Of a DNA stretch of 64,000 nt, positions 50,956-59,497 are shown in pieces (within the stretch, counting starts at the first letter, position 1; every line of letters begins with the position of its first letter). A model generated the notes under the pieces. The model was not told the DNA's origin and did not search any database. It saw only the letters and a list, made by a program, of their open reading frames with translations. The position numbers were made by a program, and so were the translations under genes. The stretch comes from Hymenobacter sp. YIM 151858-1. GTDB taxonomy: Bacteria; Bacteroidota; Bacteroidia; Cytophagales; Hymenobacteraceae. The stretch lies in assembly GCF_025979705.1 (NCBI RefSeq), contig NZ_CP110136.1:1426001-1490000 (forward strand), written 5' to 3'.

Positions 50956-51600
50956 ATGGCAGTTCTCGTAGGCAAGCGTGCCCCCTCGTTCAAGGCAATG
51001 GCAGTCGTAAACGGTGAAGACTTCGAAGAGGACTTCAACCTCGACCGCTACCTGGGCAAGAAGCACGTTATCTTTTACTTCTACCCCGCCGATTTCACCT
51101 TCGTTTGCCCCACCGAAATCATCGCGTTTCAGGAAAAGCTGGCCGAGTTTGAGGCCAAAGGCGTAGCCGTGGTGGGCTGCTCCACCGACTCGCACTTCTC
51201 GCACTTTGCCTGGTTGCAAACCCCGCGCGAAAACGGCGGCATTGCTGGCGTAACCTACCCGCTGGTGGCTGATGCTACCAAAACCATTGCGGCCAACTAC
51301 GACGTGCTGGGCGGCCACTACGACTACAACGACGCCGGCGAAATGACCTTCGTTGGCTCGCCGGTAGCGTACCGCGGTCTGTTCCTGATCGACAAAGACG
51401 GCATCGTGCGCCACCAGCTGGTGAACGACGGGCCGCTGGGCCGCTCCATCGACGAAGCCATGCGCCTGGTTGATGCCCTGCAGTACTTCGAGAAAAACGG
51501 CGAAGTATGCCCCGCCAACTGGGAAGAAGGCAAAGAGGCCATGTCGGCTACCCGCGAAGGCGTGGCCAACTACCTGGCCAAGCAAGAGGCTACGCGCTAA
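50956..51600 (+). CDS. Typical 2-Cys peroxiredoxin (AhpC/TSA)
   Basis: 214 residues. The peroxidatic cysteine is Cys51 (FTFVCPTEI) and the resolving one Cys185 (GEVCPANWEEG). It reduces peroxides with thioredoxin-type donors. It sits 70 bp downstream of the Fur-family gene on the same strand, consistent with control by it. Confidence 0.95.
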   Translation: MAVLVGKRAPSFKAMAVVNGEDFEEDFNLDRYLGKKHVIFYFYPADFTFVCPTEIIAFQEKLAEFEAKGVAVVGCSTDSHFSHFAWLQTPRENGGIAGVTYPLVADATKTIAANYDVLGGHYDYNDAGEMTFVGSPVAYRGLFLIDKDGIVRHQLVNDGPLGRSIDEAMRLVDALQYFEKNGEVCPANWEEGKEAMSATREGVANYLAKQEATR

Positions 51601-51626
51601 TTGCGCCCCACCCCTGCAAGCTTAGC

Positions 51627-51655
51627 AACAGCCCCGGCCGCCGTGCCGGGGCTGT
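51627..51655 (+). terminator. Rho-independent terminator
   Basis: AACAGCCCCGGC pairs with GCCGGGGCTGTT, followed by T-rich sequence. Confidence 0.8.
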
Positions 51656-51666
51656 TTTCTTTTGGC

Positions 51667-51706
51667 CCTAGGTGCCCGGCGGCGGCCCGGCCGCGTGTAC
51701 CCTAGG
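51667..51706. repeat. Two CCTAGG palindromes 34 bp apart in an intergenic region
   Basis: Both lie in the extended form CCCTAGGTGCC. They are in non-coding DNA, so codon choice cannot explain them. No other feature is seen in this part of the spacer. Confidence 0.75.
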
Positions 51707-51717
51707 TGCCGCCTGAC

Positions 51718-51725
51718 TAACTTTG
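51718..51725 (+). promoter_or_regulatory. Bacteroidota -7 promoter box for waaA
   Basis: TAACTTTG. It lies inside the upstream in-frame extension of the next gene, which argues against a start before base 51730. Confidence 0.5.
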
Positions 51726-51791
51726 CCGCTCGCACCAGCAACCGGCAACGGTTGTGCTGGCCTTTTTTATTGCGCTTCTGCCCTGCCCGTT

Positions 51792-53042
51792 TTGGTTTTT
51801 CTGTACTCGCTTGCTATTCGCCTCTACGGCCTGCTGCTGCTCGCAGTAGCTCCTTTCATCCCGAAGGCCAGGCAATGGGTGGCGGGGCGCCGCAACTGGC
51901 AGGCCCGCATGGCCGCCGACCTAGGTACCGATACCGCCCCGCGCCTGTGGGTGCACTGCGCTTCGCTGGGCGAGTTTGAGCAGGGCCGCCCGCTGATGGA
52001 GGCCATGCGCCGGCAGCACCCGCACCACAAAATCGTGCTCACGTTCTTTTCGCCCTCGGGCTACGAGGTGCGCAGGCAGTGGCCCGGCGCCGATTACATT
52101 TACTACCTCCCGCTCGATACCGCCGCCAACGCCCGCGCCTTTGTGGCGGCCGTGCGCCCGCAGCTAGCCGTGTTTGTGAAGTACGAGTTCTGGTACCACC
52201 ACTTGGCCGAGCTGAAGCGCCAGGGCGTGCCTACGGTGTGCGTGTCGGCTATTTTTCGGCCCGATCAGGTGTTTTTTAAGCCTTGGGGCGGTTTTTTCAG
52301 GAAGGTACTGCACCAACTGACGCATCTTTTCACGCAGGACGAAGCCTCGGCGGAGCTGCTGCGCGGCATCGGGCTAACCCAGGTGAGCGTAGCCGGCGAC
52401 ACGCGCTTCGATACAGTTGTGGATACTGCTGCCGCTCCTGCGCGCGAGCTGCCGTTGGTAGCCGCGTTTGTGGCCGATGGCGCCCCCGTACTGGTGGCCG
52501 GCAGCGTATGGCCGCCCGACGTGGAGGTGCTGGCCCTGGCGCTGCGCCATTGGCAGGGCAGCCTGCGCACAATTGTAGCCCCGCACGAAATAACCGAAGC
52601 GCACCTGCAGCAGGTAGAGGCCGTTTTGCCGGGTCAGGTAGTTCGGTACTCGCAGGCCACCACGGCAAGCGTGGGACAAGCCCGCGTGCTGCTCATCGAC
52701 AACATCGGCTTGCTGCGCGAGCTGTACCGGGCGGGCTCGGTGGCCTACATCGGTGGGGCGTTTGGTAAGGGTTTGCACAATACCCTGGAGGCCGCGGCCT
52801 TCGGCTTGCCGTTGCTCTTCGGCCCTAGGTATCAGAAGTTCAAAGAAGCCCGCGACCTGGTAGCCCTAGGTGCCGCCGCTGCCGTTACCACTGCAGAGGA
52901 AAACGAGCAACAACTCGCGCTCCTGCTCAACAATGCCGCGTACCGCACCGAACTCGGCCAGCGGGCCCGCGCGTATGTACAAGAGTCGGCGGGCGCTACG
53001 GGGCGCATTATGCAGGCGGCGGGGCAGTGGATGAGTGAATGA
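51792..53042 (+). CDS. waaA: 3-deoxy-D-manno-octulosonic acid transferase (Kdo transferase)
   Basis: 416 residues from TTG 51792, chosen because the family begins at this hydrophobic anchor (VFLYSLAIRLYGLLLLAVAPFIPKARQWVAGRRN) and the longer frame runs into the promoter box. GT-B fold; WVHCASLGEFEQGRPLMEAM carries the catalytic Glu and FVKYEFWYHHL the usual Kdo transferase motif. It adds Kdo to lipid IVA at the inner membrane, joining the lipid A genes at the start of the window. The final codons lie in a repeat arm. Confidence 0.92.
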   Translation: MVFLYSLAIRLYGLLLLAVAPFIPKARQWVAGRRNWQARMAADLGTDTAPRLWVHCASLGEFEQGRPLMEAMRRQHPHHKIVLTFFSPSGYEVRRQWPGADYIYYLPLDTAANARAFVAAVRPQLAVFVKYEFWYHHLAELKRQGVPTVCVSAIFRPDQVFFKPWGGFFRKVLHQLTHLFTQDEASAELLRGIGLTQVSVAGDTRFDTVVDTAAAPARELPLVAAFVADGAPVLVAGSVWPPDVEVLALALRHWQGSLRTIVAPHEITEAHLQQVEAVLPGQVVRYSQATTASVGQARVLLIDNIGLLRELYRAGSVAYIGGAFGKGLHNTLEAAAFGLPLLFGPRYQKFKEARDLVALGAAAAVTTAEENEQQLALLLNNAAYRTELGQRARAYVQESAGATGRIMQAAGQWMSE

Positions 53043-53180
53043 GCAAATGAGTAGATGAGTAGATATAAGACCGGTGCAAATCACGCATCCACTCATTCAC
53101 TCATCCACCCATCTACTCATCTACTCATCTACGCATCCACTCACCTACTCATTCACTCATCCACGCATCTACTCATCTCT
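53030..53180. repeat. 8-nt periodic inverted-repeat array (word TCATCTAC/GTAGATGA)
   Basis: The left arm (53030-53064) overlaps the last three codons and stop of waaA. The right arm (53082-53180) is longer: a tandem run of CATCCACT, CATTCACT, CATCTACT-type octamers complementary to the left. It ends 7 bp before the rsgA ATG. The arms are unequal in length. Confidence 0.88.
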
Positions 53181-53186
53181 CCGCAC

Positions 53187-54116
53187 ATGACCGGAACCGT
53201 CGTCAAATCCACAGGCTCGTGGTACGTGGTGCGCGACCACGCCACGCTGCACCTGCACCGCTGCCGCCTGCGCGGGCGCTTCAAGCACAAGGGTTTGAAG
53301 GTGAGCAATCCCCTGGCCGTAGGCGACGTGGTGGAGTTTGAAACCGACGAAACCGGCGACGCAGGCACGGGGGTTATCGACCACATCGAGCCGCGCCGCA
53401 ACTACATCATCCGGCGCTCGGTGCACAAATCGGAGCACTCGCACATTGTGGCGGCCAACCTCGATCAGGCCATGCTGGTGGTTACGCTGGCGTCGCCGGC
53501 CACCTCGTTCGGGTTTATCGACCGGTTTCTGGTAACAGCCGAGGCGTACAGCATTCCGGCCACGCTGGTGTTCAACAAAACCGACATCTACGACGAAGAA
53601 CTGCTCGACTACCTGGGTCAGGTGCAAAAGATGTATGAGCGTACGGGCTACCCCACCCTGCGCAGCTCGGCCCACACCGGCGAGGGCGTGGCCGCCATTG
53701 ATGCCTTGCTCGACGGCAAAACCACGCTGCTTTCGGGCCACTCGGGCGTGGGCAAAAGCACGCTCATCAACGCGCTGGTGCCCGACCTGGAGCTGAAAAC
53801 GGCCGAAATCAGCGAATATTCCGACAAGGGCAAGCACACCACCACCTTTGCCGAAATGCTGGAAGTGCGCCCCGGCACCTACCTCATCGACACGCCCGGC
53901 ATTAAGGAGCTGGGTTTGGTTGACATGAAGCAGGGCGAGCTGGCGCACTACTTTCCCGAAATGCGTGAGCGGCTAAACCAGTGCCGCTACCACAATTGCC
54001 GCCACCTCGAAGAGCCCGGGTGCGCCGTGCGCGAGGCCGTGGAGAAAGGGAAAATTGCCTTCCCGCGCTACGACAGCTACCTGAGCATGATGGCCGACGA
54101 GGACAACCGCCACTAA
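53187..54116 (+). CDS. rsgA: Ribosome small subunit-dependent GTPase RsgA
   Basis: 309 residues from ATG 53187; the longer frame from 53055 only translates the repeat array and is rejected. N-terminal OB fold, circularly permuted GTPase (NKTDIYDE = G4, GHSGVGKSTLINAL = G1, DTPGIKELGL = G3) and a C-terminal zinc finger (CRYHNCRHLEEPGCAV). It checks the 30S subunit in ribosome assembly. Confidence 0.95.
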   Translation: MTGTVVKSTGSWYVVRDHATLHLHRCRLRGRFKHKGLKVSNPLAVGDVVEFETDETGDAGTGVIDHIEPRRNYIIRRSVHKSEHSHIVAANLDQAMLVVTLASPATSFGFIDRFLVTAEAYSIPATLVFNKTDIYDEELLDYLGQVQKMYERTGYPTLRSSAHTGEGVAAIDALLDGKTTLLSGHSGVGKSTLINALVPDLELKTAEISEYSDKGKHTTTFAEMLEVRPGTYLIDTPGIKELGLVDMKQGELAHYFPEMRERLNQCRYHNCRHLEEPGCAVREAVEKGKIAFPRYDSYLSMMADEDNRH

Positions 54117-54199
54117 ACCCCGCGGCCACCACAACTTATGTGCGCTGGGCCCCGAATACGGAGGCAGCAGTTCGTTCCCTGCCTTCACCCCGCGCACCC

Positions 54200-55093
54200 A
54201 TGAAGGAAAACATTGCTTTCGTTGGCCTAGGTCAGATGGGCCAGGCCATGGCTACCAACCTGTTGCTGGCCGGCCACCGCCTTTCTATCTACAACCGCAC
54301 CCCGGGCCGGGCGGCCGCCCTCGAAGAGCGCGGCGCCCGCGTGGCCGACTCGCCCGCCGAGGCCGTGCGCGATGTGCAGGTAGTATTTACCATGGTAACC
54401 GACGACGAGGCGCTGGAGGAGCTTACCACCGGCCCCGACGGCATTCTGGAAGGACTTCAGGCCGGAGCCGTGCACGTATCGTGCAGCACGGTGGCGCCGG
54501 GCACCAACACCCGGCTGGCCCAGGCGCATCAGGAAAAAGGCTCGCAGCTGGTAGCCGCGCCGGTATTCGGCAAACCCATTGTGGCAGCTACCGGCCAGCT
54601 GTGGGTGTGCCTCGCGGGGCCCGCCGAGGCTAAAGCGCGCATTACGCCCTTGCTGCTGCCGCTCAGCCAGGGCACGTTCGACCTAGGCGACGATGTGGGC
54701 GCCGCCAACGTGGTAAAGCTGTGCGGCAACTTTATGCTGGGCGCGGCCATCGAGGCCATGGCCGAGGCGTTTACGCTGGCTGAAAAGTGTGGGGTAAGCC
54801 GCGAACAGATTTACGAAATCATGACTACGTCGCTGTTCGACAGCCTGGCCTACCGCAGCTACGGCCGCATGATTGCCGACGAAGACTACAAACCGGCCGG
54901 CGCGGCTCCCTTTTTGCTACAAAAGGATTTGCGCCTGACGCTGGCCGAAGCGCGCGAGCACCACGTGCCCATGCCCGTGGCCAACATCGTGCTCGACCAC
55001 CTCACGGCCACCGTGGCCCGCCGCTCCTCCGCCGACGAAGACTGGACCTCCTTTGCCCGCCGCATTTCCGAAGGAGCCGGCCTCAGCCGATAA
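54200..55093 (+). CDS. 3-hydroxyisobutyrate dehydrogenase family oxidoreductase
   Basis: 297 residues. Rossmann motif FVGLGQMGQAMATNLLLAGH, the substrate motif SCSTVAPGTNTRLAQAHQEKG, and the catalytic Lys in GAANVVKLCGNF. The arginine after the second beta strand (YNRT) suggests NADP(H). The family includes glyoxylate/succinic-semialdehyde reductases; substrate unknown. Confidence 0.88.
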   Translation: MKENIAFVGLGQMGQAMATNLLLAGHRLSIYNRTPGRAAALEERGARVADSPAEAVRDVQVVFTMVTDDEALEELTTGPDGILEGLQAGAVHVSCSTVAPGTNTRLAQAHQEKGSQLVAAPVFGKPIVAATGQLWVCLAGPAEAKARITPLLLPLSQGTFDLGDDVGAANVVKLCGNFMLGAAIEAMAEAFTLAEKCGVSREQIYEIMTTSLFDSLAYRSYGRMIADEDYKPAGAAPFLLQKDLRLTLAEAREHHVPMPVANIVLDHLTATVARRSSADEDWTSFARRISEGAGLSR

Positions 55094-55173
55094 CCCTAGG
55101 CGCCCAAGCGCACTGCGCGGCCCGGCAGCTATGCAACCGGGCCGCGCGGCATGCGGGCCTAGGTGCCGGCGGG

Positions 55174-55794
55174 CTATTCTTTGGGGGGCAGCAGCACCTT
55201 GTCAATCACGTGCAGCACGCCGTTGCTCGATACCACATCGGGCGTGCTCACGGTGGCGTTGTTCACGGTGATTTTGCCGTTTTTCACGCCGATTTTGATT
55301 TTCTGGCCGTTCAGGGTGGTTAGCTCCTGCCCGTCGCGCAAATCCATGGCCAGCAGACGGCTCTGGATGATGTGGTAGTTCACCAGGCCCTTGAGGTTTT
55401 CCTTGCTTTCGGGCTTCTTCAGGCCGGCCATGGCGCCGTAGGGCAGGTTTCTGAATGCGGCATTGGAAGGCGCAAACACGGTGTAGGGCCCCTCGTTGCC
55501 TAGGTTGCTGGCCAGCCCGGCCAGCTGGGCAGCCTCCAGCAACTGGCTCAGCTCGGGGGTGGCGGCGGTGTTTTGCGCCAGGGTTTTATCGGGTGTGAGC
55601 GAAACTTTACCCACCATTACGCCGGTGGTTTTGCCCATGCGCGCCGAGTCGGTGCTGGCATTGGGGTCGTAGCGGGAGGTATCGGCGGCGGCAGCTTCTT
55701 CGGCGCTGGCCGGGCCGGTGGTTTCGGTAGGGCCCGAGTTGCAGGCCGCCAGCAGCGCCAGCAGGCCGGCCAGGGGTACAAGGCGTTGGTACAT
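55174..55794 (-). CDS. Fasciclin domain lipoprotein
   Basis: 206 residues from ATG 55794. Lipoprotein signal with lipobox LAAC (MYQRLVPLAGLLALLAAC), a linker of about 60 residues rich in Ala, Thr and Ser, then a FAS1 domain (GPYTVFAPSNAAFRNLPYG ... GVLHVIDKVLLPP). Probably anchored in the outer membrane or periplasm and adhesive; partner unknown. Confidence 0.9.
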   Translation of the reverse strand: MYQRLVPLAGLLALLAACNSGPTETTGPASAEEAAAADTSRYDPNASTDSARMGKTTGVMVGKVSLTPDKTLAQNTAATPELSQLLEAAQLAGLASNLGNEGPYTVFAPSNAAFRNLPYGAMAGLKKPESKENLKGLVNYHIIQSRLLAMDLRDGQELTTLNGQKIKIGVKNGKITVNNATVSTPDVVSSNGVLHVIDKVLLPPKE

Positions 55795-55819
55795 GCAGGT
55801 AAGTGGAGTTGGGTATAGC

Positions 55820-55827
55820 CAAAAGTA
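55820..55827 (-). promoter_or_regulatory. Bacteroidota -7 promoter box for the fasciclin gene
   Basis: The minus strand reads TACTTTTG, 25 bp before ATG 55794. Confidence 0.6.
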
Positions 55828-55923
55828 CGTGCCGGGTTGGCGTAGGGGTTGCCGGCACCTAGGCTGAATCATTGAGCGGCGGCCATTGTTTAACCACGGC
55901 AGCAAGGTACTGCGCCGAAAAGC

Positions 55924-55931
55924 TACCTTTG
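55924..55931 (+). promoter_or_regulatory. Bacteroidota -7 promoter box for the cyclophilin gene
   Basis: TACCTTTG, 46 bp before ATG 55978. Confidence 0.55.
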
Positions 55932-55977
55932 CGCCCTTACCACGGCCTTCGGGCCGTATTTACCGTAAACCCACCCC

Positions 55978-56436
55978 ATGAAAACAGCCGAAATCCACAC
56001 CAACAAAGGCGTGATGAAGGTCGAGTTCTTCGAGCAAGACGCCCCCAACACGGTTAAAAACTTCACCGACCTGGCCCAGAAAGGCTACTACGACGGCCTG
56101 AAGTTTCACCGCGTAATTCCCAACTTCGTTATTCAGGGCGGCTGCCCCAACACCCGCGACGGCGCCAAGGGCATGCCCGGCACCGGCGGCCCGGGCTACA
56201 AAATCGCCTGCGAAACCTCGGGCGGCAACCAGCGCCACGACCGCGGCATCCTGAGCATGGCCCACGCCGGCCGCAACACCGGCGGTTCGCAGTTCTTCAT
56301 CTGCCACTCGCGCGACAACACCGCCCACCTCGACGGCGTGCACACCGTGTTCGGCAAAGTGGTGGAGGGCCTGGACGTGATTGACCAGATCAAGCCCAAC
56401 GACTCGATCGACAAAATCGTGGTGAGCGAGGCGTAA
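55978..56436 (+). CDS. Cyclophilin-type peptidyl-prolyl isomerase
   Basis: 152 residues, no signal peptide, so cytoplasmic. [58 protein letters not shown]. It catalyses proline cis-trans change in folding. A strong terminator follows. Confidence 0.93.
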   Translation: MKTAEIHTNKGVMKVEFFEQDAPNTVKNFTDLAQKGYYDGLKFHRVIPNFVIQGGCPNTRDGAKGMPGTGGPGYKIACETSGGNQRHDRGILSMAHAGRNTGGSQFFICHSRDNTAHLDGVHTVFGKVVEGLDVIDQIKPNDSIDKIVVSEA

Positions 56437-56452
56437 GTTCCGCCCCATGGCC

Positions 56453-56493
56453 CACAAAAAAGCCCGGAGCGTTGGCTCCGGGCTTTTTTTGTG
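56453..56493. terminator. Bidirectional terminator
   Basis: CACAAAAAAGCCCGGAGC pairs with GCTCCGGGCTTTTTTTGTG around GTTG. Confidence 0.85.
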
Positions 56494-56510
56494 GGCCGTG
56501 GGGCTACGGT

Positions 56511-58043
56511 CTAGCGCCGGCGGCGCTTGCGCGAGTCAAAATCCTCTTCGTCCTCATCGTCGTCATCCGAGCCAAAGCTGGGCATCGTGAACATCGATGA
56601 AAACAAATCTTTAAACTGGGTGCCGGCCGTGAGGCGGTTGCGCGAAATCAGGCTCATCTCGGCCATGCCGTGCAAGGCAAACTCCATCCAGAAATACTGG
56701 TCGTTTTTGAGCAGCTCGGCTGGTACGCTTTGCTGCACCAGGTCGCGCAGGCCGGGCACGGCCTCCAGGGCAGTGCGGTAATCGGCTTCGGAGGCGTCGT
56801 TCAGCACATCAATCGTGTGCGCACCAAACCAATCCTGTACGGGCTTGAAAGCGTTGGGCTTGTCTTTCTGCTTTTTCACCTTCTCGGGGTCGGGGAAGTA
56901 CTGCAGAAACTGCGTGCGCAGGGCTTTGCCCATCAGCTTTTCGGCCACGATGCCGGCTCCCTCCTGCTCGCCCTCGTACACCAGCTCCACTTTGCCGGTA
57001 ATGGCCGGCACGGCCGCCAGAAAATCGGCTACCCGAATGCGCGTCGTTTCTTCGCCGTTGAGCAGGGCGCGGCGCTCGGCGGCCGCCACCACCTGCTCGT
57101 AGGCCGAAATGGTGAGGCGCGCCGACACGCCCGATTTAGCATCGACGTACTCCGAGCCGCGGGCCTCAATGGCCACCTGCTCAACCAGATCGAGCACTAC
57201 CTCCGTGCCGGCCACGCGCTCCTGCTGCTCGGGCCGCAGGCGGGCCTCCTGGCGGGTAATGCGCTTGCCGATATCGATGGTTTTGGGGTAGTGCGTGATG
57301 ATTTGCGCGTCGATGCGGTCCTTGAGCGGCGTCACGATGGAGCCGCGGTTGGTGTAGTCCTCGGGGTTGGCCGTGAACACGAACTGCAGATCGAGCGGTA
57401 GGCGCACCTTAAAGCCCCGAATCTGGATGTCGCCTTCCTGCAAAATATTGAACAGCGCTACCTGAATGCGGGCCTGCAAGTCGGGCAGCTCGTTGATGAC
57501 GAAAATGCCGCGGTGCGCCCTAGGTATCAGGCCGAAGTGAATGACGCGTTCATCGGAATACGGCAGCTTTAGCGTAGCCGCTTTAATGGGGTCGGCGTCG
57601 CCGATGAGGTCGGCTACGGATACATCGGGCGTGGCCAGCTTTTCGGTGTAGCGCTCGGCGCGGTGCACCCAGGCAATGGGCGTGTCGTCGCCGCGCTCGG
57701 CTACCAGGTCGCGGGCGTAGCGCGAGAGGGGCTGCAGCGGGTCGTCGTTCAGCTCGGAGCCTTCTACCACGGGCATGTACTCGTCGAGCAGCTCCACCAG
57801 TTGGCGCGCAATGCGGGTTTTGGCCTGGCCACGCAAGCCCAGCAGGTTAATGTGGTGCAGGCTCAGGATAGCGCGCTGCAGATCGGGAATAACGGTTTCT
57901 TCGTAGCCGTGGATGCCCGGAAAGGCATTTTCGCGCCGGCGGAGTTTCTGGATAAGGTTATCGCGCAGTTCCTCGCGCACGGAGCGCGACCGATACCCCG
58001 CGGCTTTCAACTGGCCGAGGGTGCTGATTTGTTCGTGATTCAT
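56511..58043 (-). CDS. AAA+ ATPase, magnesium-chelatase (ChlI/BchI)-like
   Basis: 510 residues from ATG 58043. Walker A is GLRGQAKT (residues 69-76), Walker B region GIFVINELPDLQARIQVALFNIL, sensor in FTANPEDYTNRGSIVTPLKDRID. The C-terminus is acidic then basic (DDDDEDEEDFDSRKRRRR). A VWA protein gene (59498-60601) lies on the same strand beyond an oppositely oriented cytochrome gene. AAA/VWA pairs act together in metal-chelatase or MoxR-type remodelling; the client is unknown. Confidence 0.87.
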   Translation of the reverse strand: MNHEQISTLGQLKAAGYRSRSVREELRDNLIQKLRRRENAFPGIHGYEETVIPDLQRAILSLHHINLLGLRGQAKTRIARQLVELLDEYMPVVEGSELNDDPLQPLSRYARDLVAERGDDTPIAWVHRAERYTEKLATPDVSVADLIGDADPIKAATLKLPYSDERVIHFGLIPRAHRGIFVINELPDLQARIQVALFNILQEGDIQIRGFKVRLPLDLQFVFTANPEDYTNRGSIVTPLKDRIDAQIITHYPKTIDIGKRITRQEARLRPEQQERVAGTEVVLDLVEQVAIEARGSEYVDAKSGVSARLTISAYEQVVAAAERRALLNGEETTRIRVADFLAAVPAITGKVELVYEGEQEGAGIVAEKLMGKALRTQFLQYFPDPEKVKKQKDKPNAFKPVQDWFGAHTIDVLNDASEADYRTALEAVPGLRDLVQQSVPAELLKNDQYFWMEFALHGMAEMSLISRNRLTAGTQFKDLFSSMFTMPSFGSDDDDEDEEDFDSRKRRRR

Positions 58044-58367
58044 CAGGTAGTGCGGAATGGGTGGGCACATGCCCCCTGGCTCTAAACCACGAGGTAGGCA
58101 CCTAGGTTCGAAGGCGATGCGCAGTTTACGCAAACCGCCGCGGGTAAGGCGCTTTTCCTTTCGCCTTCCACAAGCCAACGTTGCGCCCGATTGGCACCAA
58201 CCGCGCACCCCTCTCGCTCCCGGGGTTCAAGCTAGCCTGCCGACCTAGGGCCCCGATGTAATTACCCAGCAGGCTCAGAATAAATCATCCAGTGTTAAGA
58301 TGCTGTATAACAGCTCTTTACCGTTGCATCACATGATTATGCTAGTGCCTTGAGTGCAAGACAAAAT
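58044..58367. other. Intergenic region without a gene
   Basis: About 325 bp between the divergent AAA ATPase and cytochrome genes, with two CCTAGG sites (58101, 58245). No promoter box was recognised for the AAA gene, and no reading frame of credible length. Confidence 0.5.
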
Positions 58368-58375
58368 TACTTTTG
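58368..58375 (+). promoter_or_regulatory. Bacteroidota -7 promoter box for the cytochrome c gene
   Basis: TACTTTTG, 27 bp before ATG 58403. Confidence 0.6.
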
Positions 58376-58402
58376 TCACACTCTCTTAACAGCCTTCTTA
58401 TC

Positions 58403-59380
58403 ATGAAAAAAGTCCTCAAGCTCCTCGGCCTGGCGCTGGCAACGGTATTGTTCGTGGCGGTGTGCGCCGCTGCGTTTGTGCAAGTGCGCGGCATTCCGAG
58501 CTACGACGTACCGAAGGTGCCGGCTCAAACCGTGGCCCTCACGCCGGAGCGCGTAGCACAAGGGCACAAAATCGTCAATGCGTTGTGCGGCGACTGCCAC
58601 CTGGACCGCAACACGGGTACCCTCAGCGGCAAATTGCTGACCGAAGTACCACCGGAGTTCGGCAAACTTTACTCGGCCAACATCACCCAGGACAAAACGC
58701 ACGGCATCGGCGCCTGGACCGACGCCGAGCTGATTGCTTTGCTGCGCACCGGCATCGGCCGCGACGGGCGCTTTCGCATCGTGATGCCCAACTTCGTGCA
58801 CATGTCCGACGAGGACGTGGCCAGCGTGGTAGCCTACCTGCGCTCCAACAACCCGCAAGTGCAGGCCAACCCCACGCCCTCGCACGCGCAGGAGCCGTCG
58901 TTCCTGGCCAAAGCCTTGGTGAACACCGTGATGAAGCCCACGCCCGTGCCCACCTCGGCCGTGGCAACGCCACCCGCCTCCGATGCTGTGGCTTACGGCC
59001 GCTACCTGGTGGTGGGGCGCTACAAGTGCTACGACTGCCACTCCAAGGACCACAAGTCCAACAACGCCCTCGAGCCCGAAAAGTCGGAAGGCTACCTAGG
59101 CGGCGGCACCGCCTTCATCACCCCCGACGGCGAGGAAATTCCGAGCCGCAACATCACCATGGACCCCGAAACCGGCATCGGCGACTGGACGGAGGCGCAG
59201 TTTGTGCAATCGGTGCGCTACGGCCAGGGGCCAAACGGCACGCTGAAGCTGCCCATGCCCAAGTTTACCCTCATGGATGAGGCCGAAGCCAAGGCGATTT
59301 ACGCCTATCTGCGCACCGTGCCCGTAATAAAAAATGCCACGCCCGAAGATGGCGCTGGCACCGCTGTGGCTGCGCGTTAG
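58403..59380 (+). CDS. Dihaem cytochrome c, membrane anchored
   Basis: 325 residues from ATG 58403. One N-terminal transmembrane anchor (about residues 7-27), then two cytochrome c domains with haem sites CGDCH (residues 62-66) and CYDCH (209-213) and the downstream motif ligand Met regions (VMPNFVHM; LPMPKFTLM). It carries electrons in the periplasm. It lies between the AAA and VWA genes but on the opposite strand. The gene ends at a strong terminator. Confidence 0.9.
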   Translation: MKKVLKLLGLALATVLFVAVCAAAFVQVRGIPSYDVPKVPAQTVALTPERVAQGHKIVNALCGDCHLDRNTGTLSGKLLTEVPPEFGKLYSANITQDKTHGIGAWTDAELIALLRTGIGRDGRFRIVMPNFVHMSDEDVASVVAYLRSNNPQVQANPTPSHAQEPSFLAKALVNTVMKPTPVPTSAVATPPASDAVAYGRYLVVGRYKCYDCHSKDHKSNNALEPEKSEGYLGGGTAFITPDGEEIPSRNITMDPETGIGDWTEAQFVQSVRYGQGPNGTLKLPMPKFTLMDEAEAKAIYAYLRTVPVIKNATPEDGAGTAVAAR

Positions 59381-59402
59381 GGAAAAACGAAGTCCGGCAC
59401 AA

Positions 59403-59433
59403 AAAACGGCCGCCCAACAAGGGCGGCCGTTTT
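59403..59433. terminator. Bidirectional terminator
   Basis: AAAACGGCCGCCC pairs with GGGCGGCCGTTTT around 5 bases, between cytochrome c (+) and the VWA gene (-). Confidence 0.85.
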
Positions 59434-59497
59434 GCTTTTGTATCCCTAGGTGCTCCGCGGCACAAACAAGGCAAATACCTAGGCAGCCGCTTGGGCC

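Noticed and set aside
51723-51791. Longer N-terminus for waaA
   Set aside because: It starts inside the -7 promoter box; the family begins at the hydrophobic anchor near 51792.
53082-53180. CRISPR-like tandem repeat
   Set aside because: The units are 8 nt and degenerate, with no spacers of 25-40 nt and no cas genes; it belongs to the inverted-repeat arrays.
53055-53186. N-terminal extension of rsgA with STHLLI repeats
   Set aside because: It only translates the 8-nt repeat array; the family start is ATG 53187.
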